A stretch of DNA of 34,264 bases from Streptococcus merionis DSM 19192 (GCF_000380085.1 NZ_KB904548.1:1-34264), one strand, 5' to 3'. Shown: positions 1 through 9,344, numbered from the stretch's first letter. Translations and numbers: made by a program. The notes: generated by a model from the letters alone, not told the origin.

Positions 1-167
1 TGAAAGTCATATTTGATCATGTTTCCGCTACAATGCTTGCATAGAGGAGGTATATAATCTAGTGTAGCTCTGATAAGGATATGGGTATCATATTTCATGA
101 TTTCGTTTAGTTTGATATTTTTATCTTTCATTCCGATGAGTTGTGTGGTATGATTGATGTGTTCCAT
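1..167 (-). CDS. ISL3-family transposase, N-terminal 55 codons
   Basis: This is an open frame from an ATG at 167 running out of the window at position 1. The protein begins MEHINHTTQLIGMKDKNI and contains a Cys-x2-Cys pair (CKHC) at about residues 44-47, followed by NMIKYDF. ISL3 transposases start with an 'I-K-D-x-N-I' segment followed by an N-terminal zinc-binding region, and this fits closely. In the family the zinc finger and HTH bind the terminal repeats and a DDE domain further on carries out transposition; only the first part is visible. I cannot tell whether the complete gene is intact. A short open frame on the opposite strand over 154-348 is not a gene. Confidence 0.75.
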   Translation of the reverse strand, partial: MEHINHTTQLIGMKDKNIKLNEIMKYDTHILIRATLDYIPPLCKHCSGNMIKYDF

Positions 168-287
168 AAGATGCTTTCTAATGAGTTGGTTAGCGCTTTT
201 CATTATAAGTCTTATGGGACTTTTTGTGTACTCAAAAAGCCCTATACTATCCAAAGTGGAGTTACCCACTACAGATAGTATAGAGCC
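1..287 (-). mobile_element. ISL3-family insertion sequence, one end (cut by window edge)
   Basis: The left edge of the window contains the transposase-start end of an ISL3-type IS reading leftwards. Read on the minus strand from 287, the proposed tip begins GGCTCTATACTATCTGTAGT, then GGGTAACT. Streptococcal ISL3 elements (IS1167-like) typically begin GGCTCT and carry a TGTAGTGGGT-like stretch, so I place the terminal inverted repeat here. Inside it, CTATACTATC near 242-251 is inverted as GATAGTATAG at 275-284, giving a possible hairpin close to the tip. The 8-bp target duplication expected of the family cannot be checked because the other end lies outside. Confidence 0.65.
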
Positions 288-570
288 ACATTTCATTTCT
301 CCTTTCACATTTTACTCTGAGATGAAATATTTTGGACTTTCCGATTGATATTATAGTAGATAATCCTTAGAATGTCAAAGTATTTCCACAGGTGATGATT
401 TTATATTATCATCTTCTTAAAAATTTAGATCAAAATTTCACAAATGGTCGTTTTTCACTCATGAATGGTCAAAATCAAGTCATTTTACCTAATTAACATA
501 TTGATTCAAACCGATGCACACTACATAACAGGTGGTTTATTTGTCCCATACCTGACCTAACGAAATGAGG
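288..570. other. Intergenic sequence between IS end and BOX-like repeat
   Basis: This is AT-rich sequence with no open frame that has a ribosome binding site or recognisable protein similarity. Because one side is an IS and the other a BOX-like repeat, it is probably a worn-down insertion zone. I see no promoter that would serve a neighbouring gene. Confidence 0.4.
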
Positions 571-664
571 TGGAGTTAAAGCAAACGAGAAAACTAGCCG
601 AAGGCTGTATTGGTGTACAGAAAGGGGACGATGACGACGTTTGACTTTGATTTTTGAAGAGTAT
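571..664 (-). repeat. BOX-like intergenic repeat, degenerate (boxA plus boxC-type parts)
   Basis: On the minus strand the element opens with TATACTCTTC at 664 and continues through a GTCGTCATCGTCCCCTTTC stretch. This resembles pneumococcal boxA, whose consensus has TACTCTTCGAAAATC and CGTCAGCGTCGCCTTGCCG. It ends with a boxC-like segment containing TACAGCCTTCGGCTAGTTTT followed by CTCGTTTGC (boxC: GCGGCTAGCTTCCTAGTTTGC). The AGCC-TTC-GGCT core can form a small hairpin. Several substitutions separate it from the canonical element, so I call it BOX-like. It lies just downstream of the uvrA terminator. Confidence 0.6.
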
Positions 665-676
665 AAAACCATATAA

Positions 677-706
677 CAAAAGATCCACTCGCTGAATGGA
701 TCCTTT
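677..706 (-). terminator. Intrinsic terminator of uvrA
   Basis: On the minus strand a GATCCA / TGGATC stem encloses a TTCAGCGAG loop. It is extended by AAA/TTT pairs and followed by a T-rich tail. It starts about 20 bp after the uvrA stop codon. Confidence 0.75.
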
Positions 707-726
707 GTCGCTATTTTTAAAATGTA

Positions 727-3549
727 TTACAGCTTCGCTTTCAAATAATGGCCTGTATGGCTGGCTGGATTAGCAGCTACCTCTTCTGGTGTACCGGTGG
801 CAATGATCTGACCACCTCCGACACCGCCTTCAGGACCTAAGTCAATGATATGATCAGCTGTCTTGATGACATCCAGATTATGTTCAATAACAAGAACCGT
901 ATTGCCATCATCAACAAAGCGCTCTAGCACCTTGAGGAGGCGAGAGATGTCCTCAGTGTGAAGCCCAGTTGTCGGCTCATCTAGGATATAGAAAGACTTG
1001 CCCGTTGAGCGCTTGTGAAGCTCGCTGGCCAGTTTCATCCGCTGAGCCTCTCCCCCTGAGAGGGTTGTCGCTGGCTGACCGAGACTGACATAGCCCAGCC
1101 CAACATCTTGAATCGTCTGAAGTTTTCGAGCAATCTTGGGAATATGCCGGAAGAACTCAACAGCATCGTTAACAGTCATATCCAGAACTTCTGAGATATT
1201 TTTTTCTTTATAATGAACTTCCAAGGTCTCACTATTGTAACGGCGACCGTGGCAGACCTCGCAAGGGACAAAGACATCTGGCAAGAAATGCATCTCAATC
1301 TTGATGATGCCATCACCTGAACAGGCCTCGCAACGGCCACCTTTAACGTTAAAGGAGAACCGACCTTTCTTGTAACCACGGACCTTGGCCTCATTGGTCT
1401 GCGCAAAGAGGTCACGAATATCATCAAAAACACCAGTATAGGTAGCCGGATTTGACCGCGGTGTTCGTCCAATCGGACTCTGGTCAATATCAATCAAACG
1501 ATCAATATGTTCAATTCCTTCAATGGTCTTATGTTTACCAGGTTTGGCAGAATTGCGATTGAGTTTCTGAGCAATGCCTTTTTTAAGGATACTGTTGACT
1601 AGGGTTGACTTTCCTGAGCCAGATACCCCTGTCACGGCGATAAATTTTCCAAGTGGGAAAGTCGCTGTGACATTCTGCAAATTATGCTCGGTTGCACCCG
1701 TCACACGGAGAAAACGGCCATTACCTGAACGGCGTTCTAATGGCACTGCAATCTGGCGTTTACCAGATAGATACTGGCCAGTAATAGAATTTTTTTTCTT
1801 AGCGACTTGTTTTGGTGTGCCTGCGGCCACAATTTCCCCGCCGAACTTCCCAGCACCTGGTCCGATATCAATCAGATAATCAGCTGCCATCATGGTATCC
1901 TCATCGTGTTCCACCACAATGAGAGTATTTCCTAGGTCGCGCATCTTTTTCAGAGAGTTAATGAGACGGTCATTATCCCGCTGATGAAGACCAATAGATG
2001 GCTCATCCAAGATATAGAGGACACCTGAAAGGTTGGAGCCAATCTGAGTCGCTAAACGAATCCGTTGGCTTTCCCCACCAGAGAGTGTACCCGCAGCTCG
2101 TGACAAGGTCAGGTAGTTAAGGCCAACGTTATTGAGGAAAGTCAAGCGATCTGTAATTTCCTTGAGGATAGGCCGTGCAATGGTCTCCTCGTTGGCAGAT
2201 AAGTTCAGGTCTTTGACTAGACTCAGATGGTCCGCGATCGATAGGTCTGACAAGGCTCCGATATGAAGACCGTCTTGCCCTCCAATCTTAACACAGAGCG
2301 CTTGGTCATTGAGGCGGTAGCCCTGACAGGTAGCACAGGTCAACTCATTCATATAAAGTCGCATCTGTCCTCTGGTAAAATCACTGTTAGTCTCACGGTA
2401 ACGTCGCATGATATTCGTCAAAATACCCTCAAAGGGAACATCAATATCCCTCACGCCACCAAATTCATTTTCATAATGAAAGTGGAAAATCTCGCCATTA
2501 GAGCCATTCAGAATAAGGTCCTGACTCGCCTTGTCCAAATCTTTAAAAGCCGTGTCCATATCAATGCCGAAAGCCAACATAGCCTGCTCTAGCATTTGCG
2601 GGTAATAGTTAGACGAAATAGGATTCCAAGGAACTAAAGCCCCCTCGCGTAGGGTCTTGCTCTGATCTGGCACAACCAAGTCGACATCGACCTCGAGTTT
2701 GCTCCCAAGACCGTCACAATCACTGCAGGAGCCAAAAGGGGCATTGAAAGAAAAAAGGCGAGGTTCCAATTCAGGCACGGTAAAGCCACAAACTGGACAA
2801 GCATAGTGCTCTGAAAAGAGAAGTTCTTTCTCATCCATGGTATCAATGATAACATAGCCATCTGCAATGCGTAAGGCTGCCTCGACTGAGTCAAAAAGAC
2901 GGCTACGAATGCCATCCTTGATCACGATACGATCAATGACCACTTCAATGTTGTGGGCTAAGTTTTTATTGAGCTCTGGCACTTCTGCCACATCGTGCAA
3001 CTCACCGTCAATCCGCACCCTCACATAGCCATCCTTTTGGATTTTGTCCAGCATGTTCTTGTGCTGGCCTTTCTTCTTGCGGACAACCGGGGCAAGAATC
3101 TGCAGGCGCTGACGCTCTGGTAATTCCAAAATCTGATCCACAATCTGCTCAACCGAGGTTGCTGAGATAGCCCCGTGCCCATTGATACAGTAGGGAACCC
3201 CAATGCGAGCATAGAGGAGGCGGAGGTAATCGTTAATCTCAGTCGCCGTTCCTACTGTGGAACGCGGATTTTTAGAGGTTGTCTTTTGGTCAATAGAAAT
3301 AGCCGGTGAGAGTCCATCAATACTATCTACATCTGGCTTATCCATATTGCCCAAAAATTGACGCGCATAGGCCGAAAGGCTCTCTACATAGCGGCGTTGT
3401 CCCTCAGCATAGAGCGTATCAAAAGCTAGACTAGACTTCCCAGAACCTGACAATCCCGTCACCACGACCAGCTTGTCGCGCGGAATTTCCACATCAATAT
3501 TCTTCAAATTATGGGCGCGAGCGCCATGAATCACAATCTTATCCTGCAT
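727..3549 (-). CDS. uvrA: UvrABC excinuclease subunit A
   Basis: The gene encodes the damage-recognition ATPase of nucleotide excision repair, which scans DNA with UvrB and loads it at lesions. The protein has 940 residues, the same length as E. coli UvrA. Two ABC ATPase halves are visible. The first has Walker [10 protein letters not shown] at residues 32-40 and signature [12 protein letters not shown]; the second has [10 protein letters not shown] and signature [12 protein letters not shown]. Each signature is followed by a Walker B motif ([26 protein letters not shown]). Zinc-binding CxxC pairs are present in both halves: CPVC...CSDC in the first and CEAC...CEVC in the second. The start is supported by an AGGAAGAGG ribosome binding site just upstream of ATG 3549. 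It appears to be monocistronic, with its own promoter at 3575-3583 and terminator at 677-706. Nothing looks damaged. Confidence 0.98.
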   Translation of the reverse strand: MQDKIVIHGARAHNLKNIDVEIPRDKLVVVTGLSGSGKSSLAFDTLYAEGQRRYVESLSAYARQFLGNMDKPDVDSIDGLSPAISIDQKTTSKNPRSTVGTATEINDYLRLLYARIGVPYCINGHGAISATSVEQIVDQILELPERQRLQILAPVVRKKKGQHKNMLDKIQKDGYVRVRIDGELHDVAEVPELNKNLAHNIEVVIDRIVIKDGIRSRLFDSVEAALRIADGYVIIDTMDEKELLFSEHYACPVCGFTVPELEPRLFSFNAPFGSCSDCDGLGSKLEVDVDLVVPDQSKTLREGALVPWNPISSNYYPQMLEQAMLAFGIDMDTAFKDLDKASQDLILNGSNGEIFHFHYENEFGGVRDIDVPFEGILTNIMRRYRETNSDFTRGQMRLYMNELTCATCQGYRLNDQALCVKIGGQDGLHIGALSDLSIADHLSLVKDLNLSANEETIARPILKEITDRLTFLNNVGLNYLTLSRAAGTLSGGESQRIRLATQIGSNLSGVLYILDEPSIGLHQRDNDRLINSLKKMRDLGNTLIVVEHDEDTMMAADYLIDIGPGAGKFGGEIVAAGTPKQVAKKKNSITGQYLSGKRQIAVPLERRSGNGRFLRVTGATEHNLQNVTATFPLGKFIAVTGVSGSGKSTLVNSILKKGIAQKLNRNSAKPGKHKTIEGIEHIDRLIDIDQSPIGRTPRSNPATYTGVFDDIRDLFAQTNEAKVRGYKKGRFSFNVKGGRCEACSGDGIIKIEMHFLPDVFVPCEVCHGRRYNSETLEVHYKEKNISEVLDMTVNDAVEFFRHIPKIARKLQTIQDVGLGYVSLGQPATTLSGGEAQRMKLASELHKRSTGKSFYILDEPTTGLHTEDISRLLKVLERFVDDGNTVLVIEHNLDVIKTADHIIDLGPEGGVGGGQIIATGTPEEVAANPASHTGHYLKAKL

Positions 3550-3574
3550 AATATCCTCTTCCTAATGTCTTCCT

Positions 3575-3583
3575 ATTATACCA
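3575..3583 (-). promoter_or_regulatory. Extended -10 promoter of uvrA
   Basis: The minus strand reads TGGTATAAT, a perfect TATAAT preceded by the TGn extension, 25 bp upstream of the uvrA ATG. No convincing -35 box lies 16-18 bp further upstream, which is common for extended -10 promoters. I see no SOS-type operator next to it. Confidence 0.6.
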
Positions 3584-3734
3584 TATTTTGCTACCTATCT
3601 CAGGGAATTGCTACGCTTGTCGCGCCAAACGCACGGGAACATCTTCTCCTAATTTTTTACGAAATGGGTAAAATATTCTAAAATAACAAAGGAAATCAAC
3701 CAGAAACCTATACGTTTTTGATCCGTAGTGACAT

Positions 3735-3765
3735 AAAAACCTCGTATCATATGACACGAGATTTT
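3735..3765 (-). terminator. Terminator of the betaine transporter operon
   Basis: On the minus strand a CTCGT...ACGAG stem extends inwards through CAT/ATG pairs and is followed by GGTTTTTATG. It begins about 10 bp after the stop of the permease gene at 3775. Confidence 0.75.
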
Positions 3766-3774
3766 CTAGATTTC

Positions 3775-5505
3775 CTACGACTTAGTCCATTCAGCAACCT
3801 TATTCGGATTGGCTTTAATCCATTTTCGAGCGGCTTCTTCTTCAGACATACCATCAGCAATGTCTAGCATGACTGCCTCCATATCTTCTTTAGTCCAATA
3901 AAATTGGTCTATGATTTGGAAGGCCTCTGGCTTGTCTTCTGCCAATCCTTGACGGGTAAGGGTGTGAATATTTTCTCCGTCACCAAAAACTTTCTGGGGA
4001 TCCTCTAAGTATTTCAGGTCGTATTTGGCAAACATCCAGTGTGGTGACCAGGCTGTGATGACAATATCTTCTTGACCTTTGATAGCCTTATCAAGCGCAG
4101 TAACCATTGCACCTGTGGATGCAGGCTCTAAGGTCCAACTAGATAGGTTGGCATAGGCCGATAAGGCATTATCCGTACTTGCCATAATCCCTGCTCCTGG
4201 CTCAATCCCTGTGATGGCACTATCAGCTTGTGAGGTCAAATCCTCAATACTATCCACCGCCATATAGGTTGGCACAGCGAGACCTAGTGCCACTCCTTCT
4301 AAGTTAGGGCCTAAATCTTCCAATTTCCCTTTGTATTCGGCAAATAAATCGCCATGTGTGACAGGCAACCAAGCACTCATAGAGGTATCCATACTGCCAT
4401 CAGCCAGTGATTTCCAGACAACCGCATTATCTAATGGCGTCATCTCAACCTCAAACCCTTCCTGACGCAAAACTTCTGCTAGGACATTGGTTGAGGCAAT
4501 TTCAGAATCCCACTGGACATAAGCTAGATTGATGGTATCCTTCTTTGCTGCTTTACTATTGCCAAAAAAAGAGGCAAAACTAGGGAGCAAGAGTAAGACT
4601 AAGGCTAGTCCTGACAAAGCTTTCTTCAAAAGGGGCGGCAAGGGGTTTTGGGATTTGACGTTGACCAACTGCATCATACGATCGATAATGATGGCAAGAA
4701 TAACCAAGCTAAGACCATTCACAAATCCACTACCGATATCAGCCTTTTGCAGGGCTGATAAAACACCGCGTCCAAGACCAGGCGCACCGATCATGGAACC
4801 TGTCACCACCATAGAAAGGGCCAGCATAATAGTCTGGCTGACACCAGCTACAATCGTATCTTTAGCTAAAGGCAACTCGACTTTAAAAAGCTTTTGCTGC
4901 CCTGTGCTACCAAAGGACTCCGATGCTTCAACCAAGTCTCGTGGCACTTCACGAATCCCTAAATTGGTAAAGCGTACCGTCGGAGGCAGAGCAAAGATGA
5001 TAGAGGCAAAAACGCCAGGTACCATTCCAATACCAAAGAAAGCAACCGCTGGAATCAGGTAAACAAAGGCCGGCATGGTCTGCATAAAGTCCAAAATGGG
5101 ATTGACAATTTGCTGCACACGATTGCTCTTAGCCATCCAAATGCCTAAAGGAATCCCGATAATCACTGACAGAATACTAGCGACGACCACAAGACTCAGC
5201 GTATTCATCAAATCTACCCACAGCTCCTGATTATCAATAAAGAGTAGGCCGATAAAAGTAAATAGAGCTAAGCCAAAGGCCTTAGGCGTTTTTTTTCGCG
5301 ATAAAAGATAGGCCAGACCTGTCAAGAGAACAATCACAAAAATTGGTGGGAAAAAGAGAAGCGTGTCTGTCATGACGTTCATGACAGCATTTCCTAAATC
5401 CTGCACCAGACCAAAAAGTCCAGAGAATGTTTTGGTTAACCATTCGGTCGTTTTGTCAACCAGCTCTGCGACTGGCAATGGGTTATTAAATATTGTTAAG
5501 AACAC
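3775..5505 (-). CDS. opuABC: Glycine betaine ABC transporter, permease fused to substrate-binding domain (OpuABC type)
   Basis: The gene encodes the membrane and receptor subunit of an osmoprotectant importer. Residues 1-315 form a permease with several membrane segments and a permease-type EAA loop around 211-244 (LPLAKDTIVAGVSQ...GAPGLG). Residues 322-576 form a periplasmic-type binding domain tethered to the membrane. Its tryptophan-rich elements (VQWDSE near 330, AWLPVTHGD, AWSPHW) match the aromatic cage that holds the quaternary amine in the OpuAC family. The fused layout is that of Lactococcus lactis OpuABC (573 residues), against 576 here. The partner ATPase lies upstream at 5630-6811, separated by 124 bp that carry a dispersed repeat. 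Proline betaine or carnitine are alternative or additional ligands; sequence alone does not decide. Confidence 0.93.
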   Translation of the reverse strand: MFLTIFNNPLPVAELVDKTTEWLTKTFSGLFGLVQDLGNAVMNVMTDTLLFFPPIFVIVLLTGLAYLLSRKKTPKAFGLALFTFIGLLFIDNQELWVDLMNTLSLVVVASILSVIIGIPLGIWMAKSNRVQQIVNPILDFMQTMPAFVYLIPAVAFFGIGMVPGVFASIIFALPPTVRFTNLGIREVPRDLVEASESFGSTGQQKLFKVELPLAKDTIVAGVSQTIMLALSMVVTGSMIGAPGLGRGVLSALQKADIGSGFVNGLSLVILAIIIDRMMQLVNVKSQNPLPPLLKKALSGLALVLLLLPSFASFFGNSKAAKKDTINLAYVQWDSEIASTNVLAEVLRQEGFEVEMTPLDNAVVWKSLADGSMDTSMSAWLPVTHGDLFAEYKGKLEDLGPNLEGVALGLAVPTYMAVDSIEDLTSQADSAITGIEPGAGIMASTDNALSAYANLSSWTLEPASTGAMVTALDKAIKGQEDIVITAWSPHWMFAKYDLKYLEDPQKVFGDGENIHTLTRQGLAEDKPEAFQIIDQFYWTKEDMEAVMLDIADGMSEEEAARKWIKANPNKVAEWTKS

Positions 5506-5528
5506 ATTTTCCTCCTTATATTATATTT

Positions 5529-5623
5529 AAGATACAAAACCCGCTAAGAAAAGCGAAGAAAACCCAGAAACGCCTGCGCCCCAAGTCAGATGAGGCCAAA
5601 TTTAGCTTTTTAGGGCATATTCG
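5529..5623. repeat. Dispersed intergenic repeat inside the opu operon
   Basis: The element starts AAGATACAAAACCCGCTAAG and ends with AGTCAGATGAGGCCAAATTT then AGCTTTTTAGGGCATATTCG. Both ends recur near 32530-32705 and 32825-32851, for example AAGATACAAAGCCCGTTAAG and AGTCAGATGAGACCAATTTA. It separates the ATPase gene from the permease gene, which are usually nearly contiguous. It has no open frame and no clear terminator. Its effect on operon expression is unknown. Confidence 0.7.
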
Positions 5624-5629
5624 ATTATT

Positions 5630-6811
5630 CTAGTCAGTATCTTTCGCCAAAGCTTCAAGCACGCGCCCTCGGATAATGACACCTGCTAGACGGTCATTGT
5701 CATCAACCACAGCGATCGGACTTGAAGAGTCGTGGATGAGGGGCAAGATGTCAGTGACTAAAGTATCCTTAGCTATTGTGATCACGTCTTTCGTTACAAC
5801 CTCAGTAAGCGTTCGGTGATGGCGTGCTGCTTCAAGCGCTTGATCAGCAGTGACAACTCCTTGAAGCTGGCGTTTGCGGTTAACAGCCATCAGCATACTG
5901 ACAGATTCATTTCGCATCCGATTAAGCGCTACTTTAGGTCCATCAATATCCAGATTAGTCGTTAAAGGTTTGATCATAATGTTTTGAGCTGTCAAGACTT
6001 TTGAACGGTCCACATCCTCAACAAATTCCCGGACAAAATCATTGGCTGGATTGGTCAGGATCTCCTCACCTGTACCAATCTGAATGATTTTCCCGTCTTT
6101 CATAAGAGCGATTCGATCACCGATCCGCAAGGCCTCGTTCAGGTCATGAGTGATAAAGATGATCGTCTTTTGTACTCGCTCTTGAAGGTCCAAAAGTTCA
6201 TCCTGCATTTCTTTACGAATCAAGGGATCTAAGGCCGAAAAGGCTTCGTCCATCAGCAAGATTTCTGGGTCGTTGGCCAAAGCTCTCGCTAAGCCAACCC
6301 GCTGCTGCATCCCACCCGATAGCTGACTGGGATACTGGTCTTTAAAAGCTAGCAAATCCGAGTTTTCCAAGGCTTTTTCAGCCAACTTTTGGCGCTCTTC
6401 TTTGGGAACACCCCGCAATTCCAGACCAAACTCTGTATTTTCCAGAATCGTCTTGTGAGGCAGAAGGGCAAAATTCTGGAAAACCATGTTAATCGAATGG
6501 CGCCTCACTTCACGAAGTTCTTCCTTATTCATCTTAGCAATATCTTGTCCGTTGATGTAGATATCCCCAGATGATGGTTCAATCAAGCGGTTCAACAAAC
6601 GGATCAGAGTGGACTTGCCACTTCCTGATAAGCCCATGATGACAAATATTTCGCCCTCTTTGACTGAAAAATTAGCGTCATATACCCCGACTGTCGCACC
6701 CGTTTTTTTCAGGATATCCGTCTTACTGGCGCCTTCTTTGACCATTTTCAGGGCCTGTTTTTGACGCTTTCCAAAAATTTTTGTTAACTGTTTGATTTCA
6801 AGTTTCTCCAT
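5630..6811 (-). CDS. opuAA: Glycine betaine ABC transporter ATPase with tandem CBS domains (OpuAA)
   Basis: The gene encodes the energising subunit of the OpuA importer. Visible motifs are Walker A GLSGSGKS at 60-67, signature LSGGMQQR at 164-171, Walker B ILLMDEA at 184-190 and the H-loop His at 222 (FITHD). Residues from about 275 to 393 form two CBS modules. In L. lactis OpuA these sense ionic strength and cyclic-di-AMP. The lactococcal protein ends in an acidic tail, but this one stops at ALAKDTD with little negative charge, so ionic gating may differ (inference). It is the first gene of the operon, with a good promoter at 6888-6915. The length of 393 residues is normal for the family. 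Confidence 0.95.
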   Translation of the reverse strand: MEKLEIKQLTKIFGKRQKQALKMVKEGASKTDILKKTGATVGVYDANFSVKEGEIFVIMGLSGSGKSTLIRLLNRLIEPSSGDIYINGQDIAKMNKEELREVRRHSINMVFQNFALLPHKTILENTEFGLELRGVPKEERQKLAEKALENSDLLAFKDQYPSQLSGGMQQRVGLARALANDPEILLMDEAFSALDPLIRKEMQDELLDLQERVQKTIIFITHDLNEALRIGDRIALMKDGKIIQIGTGEEILTNPANDFVREFVEDVDRSKVLTAQNIMIKPLTTNLDIDGPKVALNRMRNESVSMLMAVNRKRQLQGVVTADQALEAARHHRTLTEVVTKDVITIAKDTLVTDILPLIHDSSSPIAVVDDNDRLAGVIIRGRVLEALAKDTD

Positions 6812-6887
6812 TCAGAGCCTCGCTTTCTACTTGATCTCAGATTTGATTTTGAGAGATAGGTTTCTCACTTTAAACTGACCACTCTAT

Positions 6888-6915
6888 TTTATAATAATGT
6901 GGTTAGATTTGTCAA
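6888..6915 (-). promoter_or_regulatory. Promoter of the opu operon
   Basis: The minus strand has -35 TTGACA at 6910-6915, a 16-bp spacer and -10 TATAAA at 6888-6893; an overlapping TAAAAT gives 18 bp. It lies about 75 bp upstream of the ATPase ATG. Confidence 0.7.
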
Positions 6916-7190
6916 ACGCACTTGCCTCGTCAGAACCTTTAGAAAGCCTTTCCATCGCCTTGAAATCAGCTCTTAAAATTTTTATAAAAGCAAAAAACTA
7001 TGCAAGTTACCTTGAATGACCGTGTTGAACTGTAAATACACGTTTCTACTTTCAGAGATATTCTACGAAAGTGTCGCGATTTCTGAAAAATTGCCCGTCC
7101 TCTTCTTGGAGAAAAAAGATTTTTCAGGTGTTTTCTGTCTGAGCTTGATGACAAACCTTTTCGATTAACTTAGTTCCTGCCCTTCCAAAA
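6916..7190. other. Intergenic region between divergent opu and corA promoters
   Basis: This is about 275 bp of AT-rich sequence between two promoters that point away from each other. A 62-codon open frame on the minus strand (7154-6966) has no ribosome binding site and an unlikely composition, so I do not call it. I recognise no repeat or operator. Confidence 0.4.
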
Positions 7191-7197
7191 TTTTTCT

Positions 7198-7225
7198 TTG
7201 TAAATGCTTCAATTTAGTGTATAAT
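7198..7225 (+). promoter_or_regulatory. Promoter of corA
   Basis: The plus strand has -35 TTGTAA at 7198-7203, a 16-bp spacer and a perfect -10 TATAAT at 7220-7225. It lies 45 bp before the chosen corA ATG, so the upstream in-frame start at 7217, which falls inside the -10 region, can be ruled out. Confidence 0.7.
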
Positions 7226-7270
7226 AAAGAGCGTGTATCAAAACATGGATCACTACGAAGGAGGACACTG

Positions 7271-8218
7271 ATGAAACAGATTTTTCTGTCATCTGGAACA
7301 GATTTTCAAGAAATTGACACTTTTGCGCCTGGCGCTTGGATTAACCTGGTCAATCCCTCCCAGAGTGAAACCATGGAAATCGCTAGCCGCTTTAATATTG
7401 ATATTGCTGACCTGCGGGCGCCGCTTGATGCGGAAGAAATGTCCCGTATTTCCGTCGAAGATGATTATAAGCTGATTATCGTTGATGTCCCGATTTCCGA
7501 GGAGCGTAACGGGAAAATCTACTATGTCACGATCCCTCTTGGTATCATCATTACAGAGGAAGCCTTTATCACGACTTGTTTGGAGCAGCTGCCTCTTTTG
7601 GATTTTTTCATCAATCGTCGAATTCGCAATTTCTATACCTTTATGAAATCCCGCTTTGTCTTTCAGATTCTCTATCGCAATGCAGCTATCTACCTATCAG
7701 CTCTGCGGCAAATTGATCGCCAAAGCGAAGAAATCGAAAGCCAAATGCACGAATCAACCCGTAATGAAGAGCTGATTGAGCTCATGGAACTTGAAAAGAC
7801 CATCATCTACTTTAAGGCCTCTCTAAAGACCAATGAACGAATCGTGAAAAAGCTGACGGCTTCCTCCATTCTTCTCAAAAAATATGAAGAAGATGAGGAC
7901 CTTCTAGAAGACACTCTTGTCGAGACTCAACAGGCCATTGAAATGGCAGATATCTACGGCAATATCTTAAAAGGAATGACCGACACCTTTGGCTCTATCA
8001 TCGGCAATAACCAGAACACCATCATGAAAACCTTGGCTCTGGCTACTATGGTACTCTCCATTCCAACCATGATCTTCTCTGCTTACGGCATGAACTTCGT
8101 TGAAATAGATGCTTTGCCACTCAATGACATCCCTCATGCGTTCTGGATTATTATCCTGATGGCCTTTTCCATTAGCGGCCTTTTGGTGATTTATTTTATT
8201 CGCAAAAAATGGTTCTAA
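7271..8218 (+). CDS. corA: CorA family divalent cation transporter
   Basis: The gene encodes a pentameric channel-like importer of Mg2+ (some relatives carry Co2+ or Ni2+). The 315-residue protein has the family layout: an alpha/beta cytoplasmic N-terminal domain, a long helical stalk at about 140-255, and two C-terminal membrane helices. The signature YGMN is at 272-275, immediately after the first membrane helix, and the tail is basic (IRKKWF). I chose ATG 7271 because AAGGAGG at 7258-7264 sits 6 bp upstream; the longer frame from 7217 would start within the promoter. The DUF1129 gene follows 35 bp downstream on the same strand, so the two are probably co-transcribed. The same pairing is common in streptococci. 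Confidence 0.93.
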   Translation: MKQIFLSSGTDFQEIDTFAPGAWINLVNPSQSETMEIASRFNIDIADLRAPLDAEEMSRISVEDDYKLIIVDVPISEERNGKIYYVTIPLGIIITEEAFITTCLEQLPLLDFFINRRIRNFYTFMKSRFVFQILYRNAAIYLSALRQIDRQSEEIESQMHESTRNEELIELMELEKTIIYFKASLKTNERIVKKLTASSILLKKYEEDEDLLEDTLVETQQAIEMADIYGNILKGMTDTFGSIIGNNQNTIMKTLALATMVLSIPTMIFSAYGMNFVEIDALPLNDIPHAFWIIILMAFSISGLLVIYFIRKKWF

Positions 8219-8253
8219 CCCTTTATTTTTACTAGAAACGAGGACATTCCTGA

Positions 8254-8919
8254 ATGATGGAACATACTGACCTGTCACAATTAACCAAAAAAAACCAAGA
8301 ATACATCCACATCGCGACCAATCAGCTCTTAAAAAATGGCAAATCTGATTCAGAGGTCAAGGAAGCCTTAGAAAGTGTCTTGCCTACTATTCTTGAAAAT
8401 CAAAAAAAAGGCCTAACAGCCCGACAGCTCTTTGGCGCGCCCACCGTCTGGGCAGACAGCTTGACTGCAAAAGCCGAGTATGAAGCTGCTAATCCTCCTG
8501 AAAATGATAATCCTTGGCTCATGTGGCTGGACGCAAGTCTGTTTATCCTTGGGATCATGGGACTTATGATGGGAATTCTTGGTTTTTCTGAAACCCGTAA
8601 CCAAGCTTATGGCTTTACTAGCTTAATTCTTCTCAGTGCAGCTACCGGTGAAATGATGTACGCCATGTATTTCTACATCTACCGTCACCTCGGAAAGCCA
8701 AAAAGCGAACGCCCTCATGGTCTCAAAACTTGGCTAACCCTAGCTCTTGTCATGTTTGGCCTCTTCTTTATTTTCAGTCTCAGCACGCTCTTACCAGCAG
8801 TTGTGAACCCTATCGTGCCGAACTGGCTCAACCTTTTAATCGGTGCAGCTGGCTTTGCTGCTCGCTACCTCCTCAAAAAACGCTACAACGTCAAAAGTGC
8901 TATCACTAGCAAAAGTTAA
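8254..8919 (+). CDS. DUF1129 family membrane protein
   Basis: The 221-residue protein has a soluble N-terminal part (1-85) and four hydrophobic segments at about 88-110, 118-145, 158-180 and 188-206. The N-terminal part contains an ARQLFG motif near residue 56 (KKGLTARQLFG), typical of DUF1129 proteins of Lactobacillales. No biochemical function is established for the family. Two consecutive ATG codons (8254, 8257) follow a GAGGA ribosome binding site, and either could be used. It is downstream of corA and ends just before a strong hairpin. A role beside cation transport is only suggested by the neighbourhood. Confidence 0.85.
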   Translation: MMEHTDLSQLTKKNQEYIHIATNQLLKNGKSDSEVKEALESVLPTILENQKKGLTARQLFGAPTVWADSLTAKAEYEAANPPENDNPWLMWLDASLFILGIMGLMMGILGFSETRNQAYGFTSLILLSAATGEMMYAMYFYIYRHLGKPKSERPHGLKTWLTLALVMFGLFFIFSLSTLLPAVVNPIVPNWLNLLIGAAGFAARYLLKKRYNVKSAITSKS

Positions 8920-8921
8920 TG

Positions 8922-8964
8922 AAAAAATCTTCCATCTCCTTTTGAGAGATAGAAGATTTTTTTG
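8922..8964. terminator. Bidirectional terminator between DUF1129 gene and MFS remnant
   Basis: The arms AAAAAATCTTC-C-ATCTC and GAGAT-A-GAAGATTTTTT pair almost perfectly around a short loop. The T-run on one side and A-run on the other serve both converging genes. Confidence 0.85.
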
Positions 8965-8970
8965 ATTTTC

Positions 8971-9288
8971 TTACTCCATTTCAACATGAACTTTCATCAA
9001 ACGTTCATGAAGAACCACCATGCCAATCAGGATAAGCACAAGATAGATAGGAAATAGGAAAAGTCCGATACCATTGCCCAAAAGACCAAAGAGAGGTGGC
9101 ATGAGCCGATGGCTTTGAAGACTAGACACAATAGTGCCGACAGAGATAATCATGGAAATGATTCCCATATAAGACATGGGCGAGTTCATTTGAACCCGCA
9201 TGGCAGGCCAAGCTGCGCCGAGAAGCCCGTCAGGTAGACCTAAGCTGATAAAGGCTAAGTATATCATCACTAATAAAATTTGAAACAT
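8971..9288 (-). pseudogene. MFS transporter remnant with in-frame internal deletion
   Basis: The frame encodes 105 residues, against about 390 for a full major facilitator. Residues 1-55 match the start of the sugar/fucose-permease-like MFS group (LAFISLGLPDGLLGAAWP, then YMGIISMIISVGTIVSSLQS, covering the first two membrane helices). Residues 58-105 match the end of the same group (MPPLFGLLG, FPIYLVLILIGMVVLHERL, the last membrane helix and tail). The join is near SLQS/HRLMPP. The middle ten or so helices are missing while the reading frame is kept. A transporter of this size is not expected to work. The upstream region still carries the motif shared with the bgl and HAD promoters (9345-9406). 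An alternative is a true small membrane protein evolved from the remnant. Confidence 0.75.
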
Positions 9289-9344
9289 GGTGTAACACCT
9301 TCTATAGTTAATAACATAAGGACGGAAAATATCATCCTATAGAT

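Noticed and set aside
154..348. 64-codon plus-strand frame over the IS end, hydrophobic in its first part
   Set aside because: It overlaps the transposase start and IS tip on the opposite strand, has no ribosome binding site, and its sequence is explained by the IS.
6966..7154. 62-codon minus-strand frame between opu and corA
   Set aside because: It has no ribosome binding site or promoter in the right place, an unlikely amino-acid composition, and no recognisable family.
7217..7270. Longer N-terminus for CorA starting at 7217
   Set aside because: That start lies inside the -10 region, and the ATG at 7271 has a consensus ribosome binding site.
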